DNA from: an uncultured Solirubrobacteraceae bacterium
GTDB lineage: Bacteria; Actinomycetota; Thermoleophilia; Solirubrobacterales; Solirubrobacteraceae
DNA: 8,239 nucleotides
NCBI GenBank assembly: GCA_955652345.1
Contig: CATPBV010000216.1
Location: 1 to 8,239, forward strand
Direction of reading: 5' to 3'
In this document: piece by piece, positions 1 to 6,121 of the stretch
Position numbering within the stretch: position 1 is the first letter of the stretch
Layout: each line of letters starts with the position of its first letter
Program-made: the position numbers and the translations under genes
Notes under the pieces: model-generated
What the model saw: only the letters and a program-made list of their open reading frames with translations
The model's database searches: none
What the model was told of the DNA's origin: nothing

Positions 1-2
1 CT

Positions 3-38
3 CCCCACTACCGGCGCTCTCCTGGACGGGTAGCGGGG
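3..38 (-). other. Inverted repeat / hairpin at left edge
   Basis: CCCCACTACC (3-12) and GGTAGCGGGG (29-38) form a 10-bp inverted repeat around a 16-nt loop. On a plus-strand RNA one pair is an A-C mismatch. On a minus-strand RNA the same position becomes a G-U pair, so the helix is complete only on the minus strand. The loop of the minus-strand RNA contains AGGAG (19-23), and a GTG triplet lies in the 3' arm (6-8). It could be a second terminator after the coiled-coil gene or the leader of a gene beyond the window edge. Neither can be decided here. Confidence 0.35.
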
Positions 39-46
39 GAAGCTTC

Positions 47-62
47 AGCCTCGGTCGAGGCT
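47..62 (-). terminator. Hairpin downstream of the coiled-coil gene
   Basis: AGCCTCG and CGAGGCT are near-perfect complementary arms, giving a stem of about 6 bp with a GGTC loop. The hairpin sits 5 to 20 nt past the stop codon of the minus-strand gene that ends at 67. There is no T-tract, as is common in high-GC genomes, so this is an inferred factor-independent terminator. Confidence 0.4.
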
Positions 63-66
63 CAGC

Positions 67-579
67 TCAGGAAGCCGAGATCAGCCCCTGGGCGTTCCCG
101 ACGAGCCTGCTCACGCGCTCGGAGCGCTTCTCGAGGTCCCGTCGCACCGAGCCGACCTCACGCTCGACGCGGCTTCTGCTGTCGCGGACCGAGCGCTCCA
201 ACCGGGAACGGCGCTGGCGCAGGTCGCGCTCGAAACGCCTGCGCGTCACGTGCATCTCGTGCTCGAGACGGGTGCGGGCGGTTGCACCGCGACGCTCGTA
301 GCGCTTGAGCTCACGGCCGAGCTCGGCGCGCGTGCGGTACTTGCTGGACAAGCCCTTGACGGTCGAGACCAGGCTGTCGCGTGCGACGAGACCGGCCCCC
401 ACCTGGATCAACAGCGCGCGCTCGGCGAGCTGCTGGGCCTGCGCGATCGAGCTTCTGGGCTGGGTCGAGGTGGCGCCGGCGCTGGCCGGATTGCCGGCAG
501 GCTTGCTCGCGGGCTTCCGCGGAGTCGTCTTCTTCGTCGTGGCGCGTTGCTTCGCGCCGGGAGTGCTGTTCGTAGCCAT
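67..579 (-). CDS. Lys/Ala-rich tail plus Arg-rich coiled-coil protein (phasin- or HbhA-like, hypothetical)
   Basis: 170 residues from ATG at 579. GTG at 585 is in frame, but GGAG lies only 3 nt from it and 9 nt from the ATG, so the ATG is preferred. Residues 1-43 are a low-complexity, basic tail rich in Lys, Ala, Pro, Thr and Ser, like the tails of histone H1-type and PhaF-type proteins. Residues 44-75 form an Ala/Leu-rich amphipathic helix (AQAQQLAERALLIQVGAGLV). Residues 80-158 are an almost uninterrupted, highly charged helix full of Arg/Glu pairs, predicted to be a coiled coil. There is no signal peptide, membrane span or catalytic motif. This architecture is seen in phasins, which coat polyhydroxyalkanoate granules and sometimes bind DNA, and in heparin-binding haemagglutinin-like proteins. 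I cannot assign it to either. It appears monocistronic, with a hairpin after the stop and an unusual repeat-rich region upstream. Confidence 0.8.
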   Translation of the reverse strand: MATNSTPGAKQRATTKKTTPRKPASKPAGNPASAGATSTQPRSSIAQAQQLAERALLIQVGAGLVARDSLVSTVKGLSSKYRTRAELGRELKRYERRGATARTRLEHEMHVTRRRFERDLRQRRSRLERSVRDSRSRVEREVGSVRRDLEKRSERVSRLVGNAQGLISAS

Positions 580-620
580 GCTCACTATCTCCGTTTGGGG
601 GGTTCAACCGAACATGTGTT

Positions 621-648
621 TGTAACCCGCGAGTGTAGTCGCGTTACA
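621..648. promoter_or_regulatory. TGTAAC...GTTACA inverted repeat, candidate operator of the coiled-coil gene
   Basis: TGTAACCCGCGA (621-632) and TCGCGTTACA (639-648) are inverted arms that match except for a 2-nt CC insertion in the left arm. The site is about 40-70 bp upstream of the start codon at 579, where an operator would overlap the promoter. Inverted GTAAC/GTTAC half-sites are typical of TetR- and GntR-family operators. No regulator gene is adjacent, so the binding protein is unknown. Confidence 0.4.
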
Positions 649-741
649 GCACCTGGACGAAATCGCAATTCGACCAACCTCAGTGAAGGGTGCGGGGTCG
701 GGCTTCCGGCGGCTCTTAGTCCACGTGAGCGTCGATGATCG

Positions 742-856
742 TGTGCGTTACGCGTCACGGCACGTGTCTGGCGGGACGCATGACGCGTCATGCACAAATG
801 ACGTGCGTAACACGGCAGACGTGGCGGCGGAAACGCAGCCTGACGCGTAATGCACA
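742..856. repeat. Cluster of TGTGCRTTACGCGTCA-like sites
   Basis: Three 16-bp copies are clear: TGTGCGTTACGCGTCA on the plus strand at 742-757, and on the minus strand TGTGCATGACGCGTCA (781-796) and TGTGCATTACGCGTCA (841-856). The copies differ from each other at one to three positions. A degenerate fourth copy is at 799-814 (TGACGTGCGTAACACG). The first two are inverted relative to each other; the second and third are direct and 60 bp apart. The spacing is irregular and the copies face both ways, which suggests protein-binding sites, not a CRISPR array or a tandem duplication. Confidence 0.6.
778..793. promoter_or_regulatory. Perfect 16-bp palindrome GCATGACGCGTCATGC
   Basis: GCATGACGCGTCATGC reads identically on both strands. 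It is the central member of the repeat cluster and shares the TGACGCGT core with the other copies. A perfect palindrome of this size is a natural binding site for a homodimeric regulator. It lies about 200 bp upstream of the coiled-coil gene start, which is far for a simple repressor, so the target and effect are unclear. Confidence 0.45.
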
Positions 857-905
857 CAGAAACGCTGCCTTCATTGGGCCGTGTTCGCTGATCAAGCGGT
901 TGCGA

Positions 906-931
906 CCAGCCCGGACGCCAGGACGGGCTGG
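906..931 (-). terminator. Terminator-like hairpin after the metalloprotease operon
   Basis: CCAGCCCG (906-913) and CGGGCTGG (924-931) are perfect 8-bp arms around a 10-nt loop, 40 nt past the metalloprotease stop. An alternative 6-bp hairpin, CGCCAG (916-921) with CTGGCG (928-933), uses overlapping bases, so the two folds exclude each other. There is no T-tract. It most likely ends transcription of the phosphatase-protease operon. Confidence 0.45.
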
Positions 932-971
932 CGGCAGCAGCAGGTCTGGCTCGAGGCGCCGCACACGCCGA

Positions 972-2069
972 CTACTCGGTGGGCGAGGCCGGCCCGTCGG
1001 ATCCCTCTGCCCCGCCGCTCACGAGCCCGGGCTCGCCCGGCATCGTACGCGCGATCCAGGCGCCTGGATCCAGGAGCTCCGCAAGCGTCGGCAGCGCCTC
1101 GGGACCGGAGAAGACGTGATGCAGCGCTTGAGCGCCCCGTTCCGCGACGACCGCGTCGCAGAACTTCTTGCCCTGCTCGTACTGACGGAGCTTGAGGTTG
1201 AGCCCAAGCAGCCTCGCCACCAGCCGGGAGAGCCCCGACTGAGAGCGCCGGCGCCGATCGAGCGCGGCCCGCAGCTCCGGGAGGGACGGGATCAGATCGG
1301 GAGCCACAGCATCCATAACGTGTTCGGCATGCCCTTCGATCACCGCCATCGTGGCCTGGACGCGGTCGAGCGTGGCGCGCTCGGCATGGGTGGTGACGAC
1401 CGTGATCAGGTCGCCCTCGCGCAGCGCTCGCAGCACCCGCCGGATCTCATCGGGGGTCGGAACGCGGAGCTTCCGCGGGGCCTCGATTCGTAGCTCGGCG
1501 CTTCGGAGCAGCTCGCGCATCAGGCCGGCGAGGTGTCCGTGCAGCCACGGGACGCCGGCGAACTGGATTGCGTGCGTGACCTCGTGAAGCGCAACCCAGG
1601 TCATGAACTCCTTCTCTTCGGCGCCGAAGGCCTGGACAGCTTGGCCGAGATTCGGCATCACGAACAGCAGCCGCGGCGGCCGATCCTCGACCGCCTCGTC
1701 GAGCAGCACGAGCTCGTACTGCCCGAGCACCCGTTGGCCGAGGTACCCGAGGACCACGCCCACCTCGGTGCTGAGGATCAGGCCGGCGCCGATCTGCATC
1801 GCCGGTCCCAGTGGTCCGAAGTTCTTCCCCGTGCTCTCGAGCACAGGATCGAGCAGCAATCGCATCGAAGCGATGTTGCTCTTGACCCATTCTCCCCGGC
1901 TGATCCCCTCGGGCTCGGGCAGCGGCTGGGCGGGCTGGAGGCCGGTGTAGGCGGTCACTCGAGCCTCCGACTCGGCCGCAAGCTCCTTCAGGTCCGCAGC
2001 CGGCGGGCTGGCGTCGCCGGTCCCGGCCACGAACGACGCAATCCGCTCGGCGATGATCCAGTCGATCAC
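972..2069 (-). CDS. Zinc-dependent metalloprotease, DUF2342 / 'coenzyme F420 biosynthesis-associated' family
   Basis: 365 residues from a GTG start at 2069. The open frame runs further upstream, but only inside the phosphatase gene. This GTG overlaps the phosphatase TGA (GTGA), has GGGG 8 nt before it, and gives the length usual for the family. The zincin signature HEVTH is at residues 162-166: H162 and H166 would bind zinc and E163 would be the catalytic base. A second conserved block, EGHAEH (245-250), probably supplies the remaining ligand. The family-typical C-terminal stretch KLRQYEQGKKFCDAV is near residue 300, followed by a Gly/Ser/Pro-rich tail. The central hydrophobic segment (about 90-122, MQIGAGLILSTEVGVVLGYL) is characteristic of the family, and no signal peptide is seen. 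The substrate is not known; the link to F420 comes from phylogenetic co-occurrence. It is translationally coupled to the phosphatase upstream. Confidence 0.88.
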   Translation of the reverse strand: MIDWIIAERIASFVAGTGDASPPAADLKELAAESEARVTAYTGLQPAQPLPEPEGISRGEWVKSNIASMRLLLDPVLESTGKNFGPLGPAMQIGAGLILSTEVGVVLGYLGQRVLGQYELVLLDEAVEDRPPRLLFVMPNLGQAVQAFGAEEKEFMTWVALHEVTHAIQFAGVPWLHGHLAGLMRELLRSAELRIEAPRKLRVPTPDEIRRVLRALREGDLITVVTTHAERATLDRVQATMAVIEGHAEHVMDAVAPDLIPSLPELRAALDRRRRSQSGLSRLVARLLGLNLKLRQYEQGKKFCDAVVAERGAQALHHVFSGPEALPTLAELLDPGAWIARTMPGEPGLVSGGAEGSDGPASPTE

Positions 2070-2911
2070 TTCGGGATCCCCGCGAGGTATCGAAGCGTCT
2101 GCGGTGTCCGCGCGGCCACCACCGGCGATGTCGGCTCGGCGTCGAGCGGGGCGGCAAGGGGGTCGGCGAAGCTCGGGAAGCTGACCAGGCCGCCCGCCTC
2201 GCGGACGATCAGCTGGCCGGCGGCCGCGTCGACGCCGCGAGCTCGACGAAGGGACACCATTCCGTCGAACCGTGCCGCGGCAACCTGGCACAGCGAGGAC
2301 GCGATCGTTCCGATCGCCCGCAGCCGGTAGGCGCAGTCGACCAGCGAGTCGATCGAGGCGGCAACCCAGCGGGGGTCAGCGGATTCGATCCCCACCACCT
2401 CGAGCCGCCCGTCGCGCCCACGTCGCTCCTCGAGCGACGGATCCAGCCGCTTGCCGTCGAGCCAGGCGCCATCACCGCGGCGAGCCCACCACTCCTCCCG
2501 TGGGCCAAAGTCGAACACGAATGCAAACACCACGTCAGCCATCGTCGGTCCGTCGGCTACCGCGATCGAAAGAGCGTGATGCGGGATCCCGCGCTTGGCG
2601 TTCAGCGAGCCGTCGATCGGGTCGATGATGACGCGCACTGCGGGATCCCCGTAGTCGATCTCGCCGCGCTCCTCGGAGAGCGCTATGAACCGGTACCCGT
2701 CGGCCCGCAGGACATCCAGCTCCTGCGTCACGAGCTTCTCCGCGGCGCGATCGATCACCAGAGTGCGGTCTCCGCCGCTTCCCCTGGCGCCGGTCTCGAC
2801 AGCGCGCTCCTCGGTGCCTTGAGTGTCCGCGAGCATCTGGCGTAGCCCTCCGACAGCACGGCGGCACAGTGCGAGCCAATCTGCGTCGAGGGCGGAGCGG
2901 GTCGAGGTCAT
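2066..2911 (-). CDS. Inositol monophosphatase-family phosphatase
   Basis: 281 residues from ATG at 2911, with AGG 6 nt upstream of it. It is a soluble Mg2+-dependent, Li+-sensitive-type sugar or inositol phosphatase fold. Motifs in order: GDRTLVIDRAAE (47-58), SEERG (79-83, metal-binding Glu), DPIDGS (97-102; D97 and D100 are metal ligands), and GVDAAAG (226-232; D228 is the third Asp ligand) followed by an EAGG motif (238-241). All expected metal ligands are present. After DPIDGS the sequence reads LNAKRGIPHHALSIAV in place of the usual TxNFxxGxP, so substrate choice may differ from classical myo-inositol-1-phosphatases. Family members also act on fructose-1,6-bisphosphate, histidinol phosphate or PAP, and the sequence cannot separate these. 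It is first in an operon with the metalloprotease (4-bp overlap) and divergent from the helicase. Confidence 0.88.
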   Translation of the reverse strand: MTSTRSALDADWLALCRRAVGGLRQMLADTQGTEERAVETGARGSGGDRTLVIDRAAEKLVTQELDVLRADGYRFIALSEERGEIDYGDPAVRVIIDPIDGSLNAKRGIPHHALSIAVADGPTMADVVFAFVFDFGPREEWWARRGDGAWLDGKRLDPSLEERRGRDGRLEVVGIESADPRWVAASIDSLVDCAYRLRAIGTIASSLCQVAAARFDGMVSLRRARGVDAAAGQLIVREAGGLVSFPSFADPLAAPLDAEPTSPVVAARTPQTLRYLAGIPK

Positions 2912-2925
2912 GGCGGACCTATGCT
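2905..2925 (+). promoter_or_regulatory. Candidate leaderless promoter and inverted repeat in the 20-bp divergent spacer
   Basis: TATGCT at 2920-2925 fits the TANNNT form of a -10 element and ends 6 bases before the helicase GTG at 2932, the distance expected if transcription starts on the start codon itself. No convincing -35 is visible. AGGTC (2905-2909) and GACCT (2916-2920) form an inverted repeat across the phosphatase ATG, which could be an operator serving both directions. Leaderless mRNAs are common in actinobacteria. This site is an inference. Confidence 0.35.
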
Positions 2926-2931
2926 GTCAGA

Positions 2932-5900
2932 GTGGGTGTGGAGCACCGAGCGGCCGGCCCGCGGGCACGCGACTCGCTTTGGAGCGATGACGGACATGAG
3001 CGCGCTGACGGCGGGCGGATCTCCCATGATCACCTGCTTCCCGATCAGCGCCTTGCGGTCACCCACGGCGGCGGGACGCTGCTGGTGCTGGGCGCCGCGG
3101 GTGTAGGCAAGACGAGGACGCTCCAGTCGCGCTTTCAGTGGCTGGCGCAGGAGGCCTGCCCGCCTCACAGGATCGTTCTGGTCACCGCCTCCGACGCCCA
3201 GGCTGAGCGGATGCGCACCGCACTCGAGACGAGCCTCCCCGGGCCATACGAAGAGCTGTTCGTCGTCACGCCGCTTGCGCTCGCGAGCGTGATCATGAAC
3301 GCGCCGAGCGCCGGTTCGGGTCCGCCGGATTCGCTGTTGGAGGCGGGTGAGCGCCTGGCGATGCTGACCGACCGGATCGATGAGCTGTCGCTCGAGCGGC
3401 ACGACTTCGCCGGCAGCGCGAACGCGCTGCTGGGCGGGTTCATACGGCGGATCGACCGTCTCAAGGGGGAGCTGATTGGGGCTGACGCCTATGCGCGCTG
3501 GGCGGCTGGCCTGGTCGATCAGGGGGTCGATCCATCGGAGGCCGGAGTCGAACGGGAGTTCGCCGAGGTCTACAAGACCCACGAGCGAATGCTCGCCGAG
3601 GCGGGCGCTCGAGATGCCGGGGACCTGGTGATGGATGCGATCAGGCTGGCTCGGGGACATCCCAGGATCTCGCGCCGGTTCGAACACGTGCTTGTCGACG
3701 ATGCGCAGGAGCTCGACCTTGCGCCGGCGACGCTCGTGCGTGAGATCGCCCGCGCTGGCCTCACCGTGGCGGGTGATCCCTACCACGCTCTGCGCTGCTT
3801 CCGTGGCGCGAGCGCCGCAAGGCTACGAAGCTTCCAGGCCGATGGTGCGCTGGTCGTCGAGCTCGGGCGCAGCCTTCGGTGCCCCGAGCGCGTTCTAAGT
3901 GCGGCCTGCTCCCTCGTCGAAGCCCCGTGCGAGCCGTCCGACGCGGAAGGAGACGTCGCTTTCTGGCGGTGCGCCAACGAGCGCGCGCAGGCGCAGTCGG
4001 TCGCCGCGGACATCGAGCGGTTGGTCGCGAGCGAAGGCGTCGATCCCGGCCAGATCGCGATCATCGTCCCCGACGTCACTCGCGAGGGTCAGGCGGCGGC
4101 CGTCGCGCTCGAGGAGCGAGCGGTTCCCCACCGTGTGCTCGGAGAGGCCGCGTTCTTCCGCCGGGCGGAGATCAGGGACGTGCTCGCGTGGTTGCGACTC
4201 CTGAACGACGGCTCAGACGCTGCCGCGGTGGTCCGTGCACTGGCGCGTCCCCCGATCGAGCTGCGCTCCGTCGACATCGCCCGCTGCACCCAGATCGCCC
4301 GGCGCCGCAAGCTCGACATGGTCTCCGCGCTTGCGGCGGCGACGGAGTCCCCGCAGGTGCCCCCGGAGGCCAGGGAGCGGATTCGGCTGTTCCTGAAGCT
4401 GTTCCGAGCGGCCGTCGCCACGGTCGACACGACGCGCCCAGACCTGTACGTGCATCGGCTGATCGACATGCTCGGGCTGCGCCGCCAGCAGTTGTTCGCC
4501 GCGCAGCCGGAAGTCGTCGAGCGGCTCCGGGCGCTCGCCCAGCTGGGGGACATGGCGTCGACGTACGTGCGACGCTCACCCGGCGCGTCTCCCCGCGAGT
4601 TCGCCCGCCAGCTAGCCGCGGTCGCCGACTTCGGGCTGCGCGAGCAGGAGGAGCCGAAGCTCTCTGGCGCCCGCGGCGTGCAGGTGCTGACGTTCGAAGC
4701 GGCAGGAGCATTGGAGGTCGAGCACGTCTACGTACTGGGTCTGCACGCGGGGATGGCGATGCGCGAGCAGGAGCGAATCCCCGGCGCTCTGCTGCGCGAG
4801 GAGCTGCCCGGCGAGGCCGATCTCGGGGATATCCGCCTCCGCCAGGCCCTCTATGTGGCGATCAGCAGGGCCCGAGCTCGGGTGGTTCTCTGCTACCCGA
4901 GCGGCGACGATCGCGGCTCGGCGATCGCGCCATCGCCTCTGCTCGAGGAGGCCCGCGAAGCCGTCGCGGGCGAGTGGGAGGACAAGGAAGAGGAGCTGTT
5001 CGGGCCGGCCGACACGCTGCACTCGACATACCGGCTGCTTCGCGACGAGCTGCTGGAGGGGACGATGCGTGCGGGGGGCCGTCTGGGAGAGCTGCGGTTG
5101 GACACCGATCTCGACGTCTCGCACGCCGTCGTTCGCTACCTCGAGCTGCTGAAGCTTGCGGCGCTGATCGCGCGCCCCGATGGGCAGAGCGTGGCGGAGG
5201 GCCTTCGCGACGTAAACGCACGCATTCTTCAGGCGGTCACCGCCGAGCAGCGCGAGATCTACAGCACCTCGACGCTCGACGACTATCTCCTCGACGCCGA
5301 GCGCGACGCGCGGCGCCGGATGCAGGCAGTTGCGGCGCGGGACGAGCCGTCGCTGGAGCAGTTCCTGCCACGGCGTGGTGACGGCGTCGTCCTGTCCGCG
5401 TCGGACATCGACACCTACCGAACGTGTCCGCTCAAGTACAAGTTCGCCCGGGTCTTCCGGATCCCCCAGGAGCCGACGATCCATCAGCGTTTCGGGATCC
5501 TGCTGCATCAGGTGCTGGAGAGATTCCATGCCCGTGAAGAGGGAGCTGGGACGCTGCCCGAGCTCCTCGGGCTGCTGGAGGCGGGCTGGCGCCGCGGAGG
5601 CTTTGGCGACTCCGAGGAGGAGCGCCAGCTGCGCGGCAAGGCGGCGGGCGCATTGACCCGCTATCACGAGCGCTTCCAGTCAGAGCCTTCGGAGCCGGTT
5701 TGGTTCGAGCGGGCGTTCGCCTTCAAGCTCGGCCCTCACCTGCTGCGCGGGCGGGTCGACCGCGTCGATCGTCTTCCGGACGGCGGGTACGAGCTGATCG
5801 ACTACAAGACCGGGCGCCCCAAGAGCAGCGCCCAGCTCGCGGAGGACGTGCAGCTTTCGCTCTATGCGGTGGGCGCTCGCGAAGCGTGGAGCCTGGATGC

Positions 5901-6102
5901 CTCACAGCAGGCCTACTACTACCTGCTCGACGATCAGAAGGTGATCGTGGCCGAGGATGGAGAGGACCGCTCCGAGTGGGTCAGGGACGTCGCGATGGAG
6001 GTGGCCGACGGGATCCTGATGCAGGGGTTCGAGCCGACGCCGTCGTATGCCGCCTGCTCGGTCTGCGACTACCGGCTGGTGTGCCCGGCTGCCGAGCGCT
6101 GA
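2932..6102 (+). CDS. UvrD/Rep-family helicase fused to a C-terminal PD-(D/E)XK Fe-S nuclease (AdnAB/AddB-like)
   Basis: 1056 residues from GTG at 2932; GTG at 2938 is an alternative, and the frame is open to 2869 inside the phosphatase. An SF1A helicase core comes first: Q-motif LLPDQR (about 35-40), Walker A GAAGVGKT (54-61, K60), motif II DDAQE (256-260), motif III GDPYH (281-285), a FFRRAEIRDVLAWL block (about 410-425), motif V TFEAAGALE (587-595), and motif VI LYVAISRAR (640-648, R646). The nuclease follows, with C832, H859, D943, D957, K959 and Q974 (the IDYK and QLSLYA motifs), then C1042, C1045 and C1051. That is a full AddB-type 4Fe-4S nuclease set. Motif II has Asp where the catalytic Glu usually sits, motif III has His for Gln, and motif V lacks its usual His and Lys. 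The likely role is double-strand-break end resection for recombination, as in AdnAB (two such subunits) or AddAB. No partner gene is adjacent. Confidence 0.88.
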   Translation: MGVEHRAAGPRARDSLWSDDGHERADGGRISHDHLLPDQRLAVTHGGGTLLVLGAAGVGKTRTLQSRFQWLAQEACPPHRIVLVTASDAQAERMRTALETSLPGPYEELFVVTPLALASVIMNAPSAGSGPPDSLLEAGERLAMLTDRIDELSLERHDFAGSANALLGGFIRRIDRLKGELIGADAYARWAAGLVDQGVDPSEAGVEREFAEVYKTHERMLAEAGARDAGDLVMDAIRLARGHPRISRRFEHVLVDDAQELDLAPATLVREIARAGLTVAGDPYHALRCFRGASAARLRSFQADGALVVELGRSLRCPERVLSAACSLVEAPCEPSDAEGDVAFWRCANERAQAQSVAADIERLVASEGVDPGQIAIIVPDVTREGQAAAVALEERAVPHRVLGEAAFFRRAEIRDVLAWLRLLNDGSDAAAVVRALARPPIELRSVDIARCTQIARRRKLDMVSALAAATESPQVPPEARERIRLFLKLFRAAVATVDTTRPDLYVHRLIDMLGLRRQQLFAAQPEVVERLRALAQLGDMASTYVRRSPGASPREFARQLAAVADFGLREQEEPKLSGARGVQVLTFEAAGALEVEHVYVLGLHAGMAMREQERIPGALLREELPGEADLGDIRLRQALYVAISRARARVVLCYPSGDDRGSAIAPSPLLEEAREAVAGEWEDKEEELFGPADTLHSTYRLLRDELLEGTMRAGGRLGELRLDTDLDVSHAVVRYLELLKLAALIARPDGQSVAEGLRDVNARILQAVTAEQREIYSTSTLDDYLLDAERDARRRMQAVAARDEPSLEQFLPRRGDGVVLSASDIDTYRTCPLKYKFARVFRIPQEPTIHQRFGILLHQVLERFHAREEGAGTLPELLGLLEAGWRRGGFGDSEEERQLRGKAAGALTRYHERFQSEPSEPVWFERAFAFKLGPHLLRGRVDRVDRLPDGGYELIDYKTGRPKSSAQLAEDVQLSLYAVGAREAWSLDASQQAYYYLLDDQKVIVAEDGEDRSEWVRDVAMEVADGILMQGFEPTPSYAACSVCDYRLVCPAAER

Positions 6103-6110
6103 CGCTCGGC
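6091..6110. terminator. Bidirectional hairpin between convergent helicase and PAC2 genes
   Basis: GCCGAGCG (6091-6098) and CGCTCGGC (6103-6110) are perfect 8-bp arms with a CTGA tetraloop that contains the helicase stop codon (6100-6102). The PAC2 stop is at 6122-6124, so only 19 bp separate the two convergent genes and the hairpin can serve both. There is no T-tract on either side. Confidence 0.5.
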
Positions 6111-6121
6111 CCTCGCCGCTG

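Larger units (their letters stand above)
580..971. other. 392-bp gene-free region with clustered repeat sites
   Basis: This lies between the start of the leftward coiled-coil gene (579) and the stop of the leftward metalloprotease (972), so its left part must hold the promoter of the coiled-coil gene. Open frames cross it on both strands, but they start inside the repeats, have no ribosome-binding site and resemble no family I know. From left to right it holds an inverted repeat (621-648), a cluster of TGTGCRTTACGCGTCA-like sites (742-856), an 11-bp near-direct repeat GAAACGCWGCC (830-840 and 859-869), and a terminator-like hairpin (906-931). Confidence 0.6.

Noticed and set aside
585..857. 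90-codon minus-strand open frame ending at the coiled-coil gene start
   Set aside because: Its repeated TRHA/TRNAH peptides simply translate the DNA repeats. There is no ribosome site and no family resemblance.
742..869. CRISPR-like array
   Set aside because: Copies are inverted as well as direct, spacing is irregular, repeats are only 16 bp and no cas gene is present.
735..1493. 252-codon plus-strand open frame
   Set aside because: It begins inside the repeat cluster and then runs antisense to the metalloprotease. It has no ribosome site and its composition is that of a shadow frame.
3165..3464. Antisense open frame of 99 codons in the helicase
   Set aside because: It is Ser/Arg-rich and opposite conserved motif Ia sequence, with no ribosome site; a shadow frame.
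3879..5381. 500-codon plus-strand open frame inside the helicase
   Set aside because: It is an Arg/Gly/Ala-rich frame parallel to the helicase, typical of high-GC shadow frames. The helicase frame carries all the motifs.
4612..5667. 351-codon minus-strand open frame opposite the helicase
   Set aside because: It lies wholly antisense to conserved helicase and nuclease sequence, with no recognisable domain.
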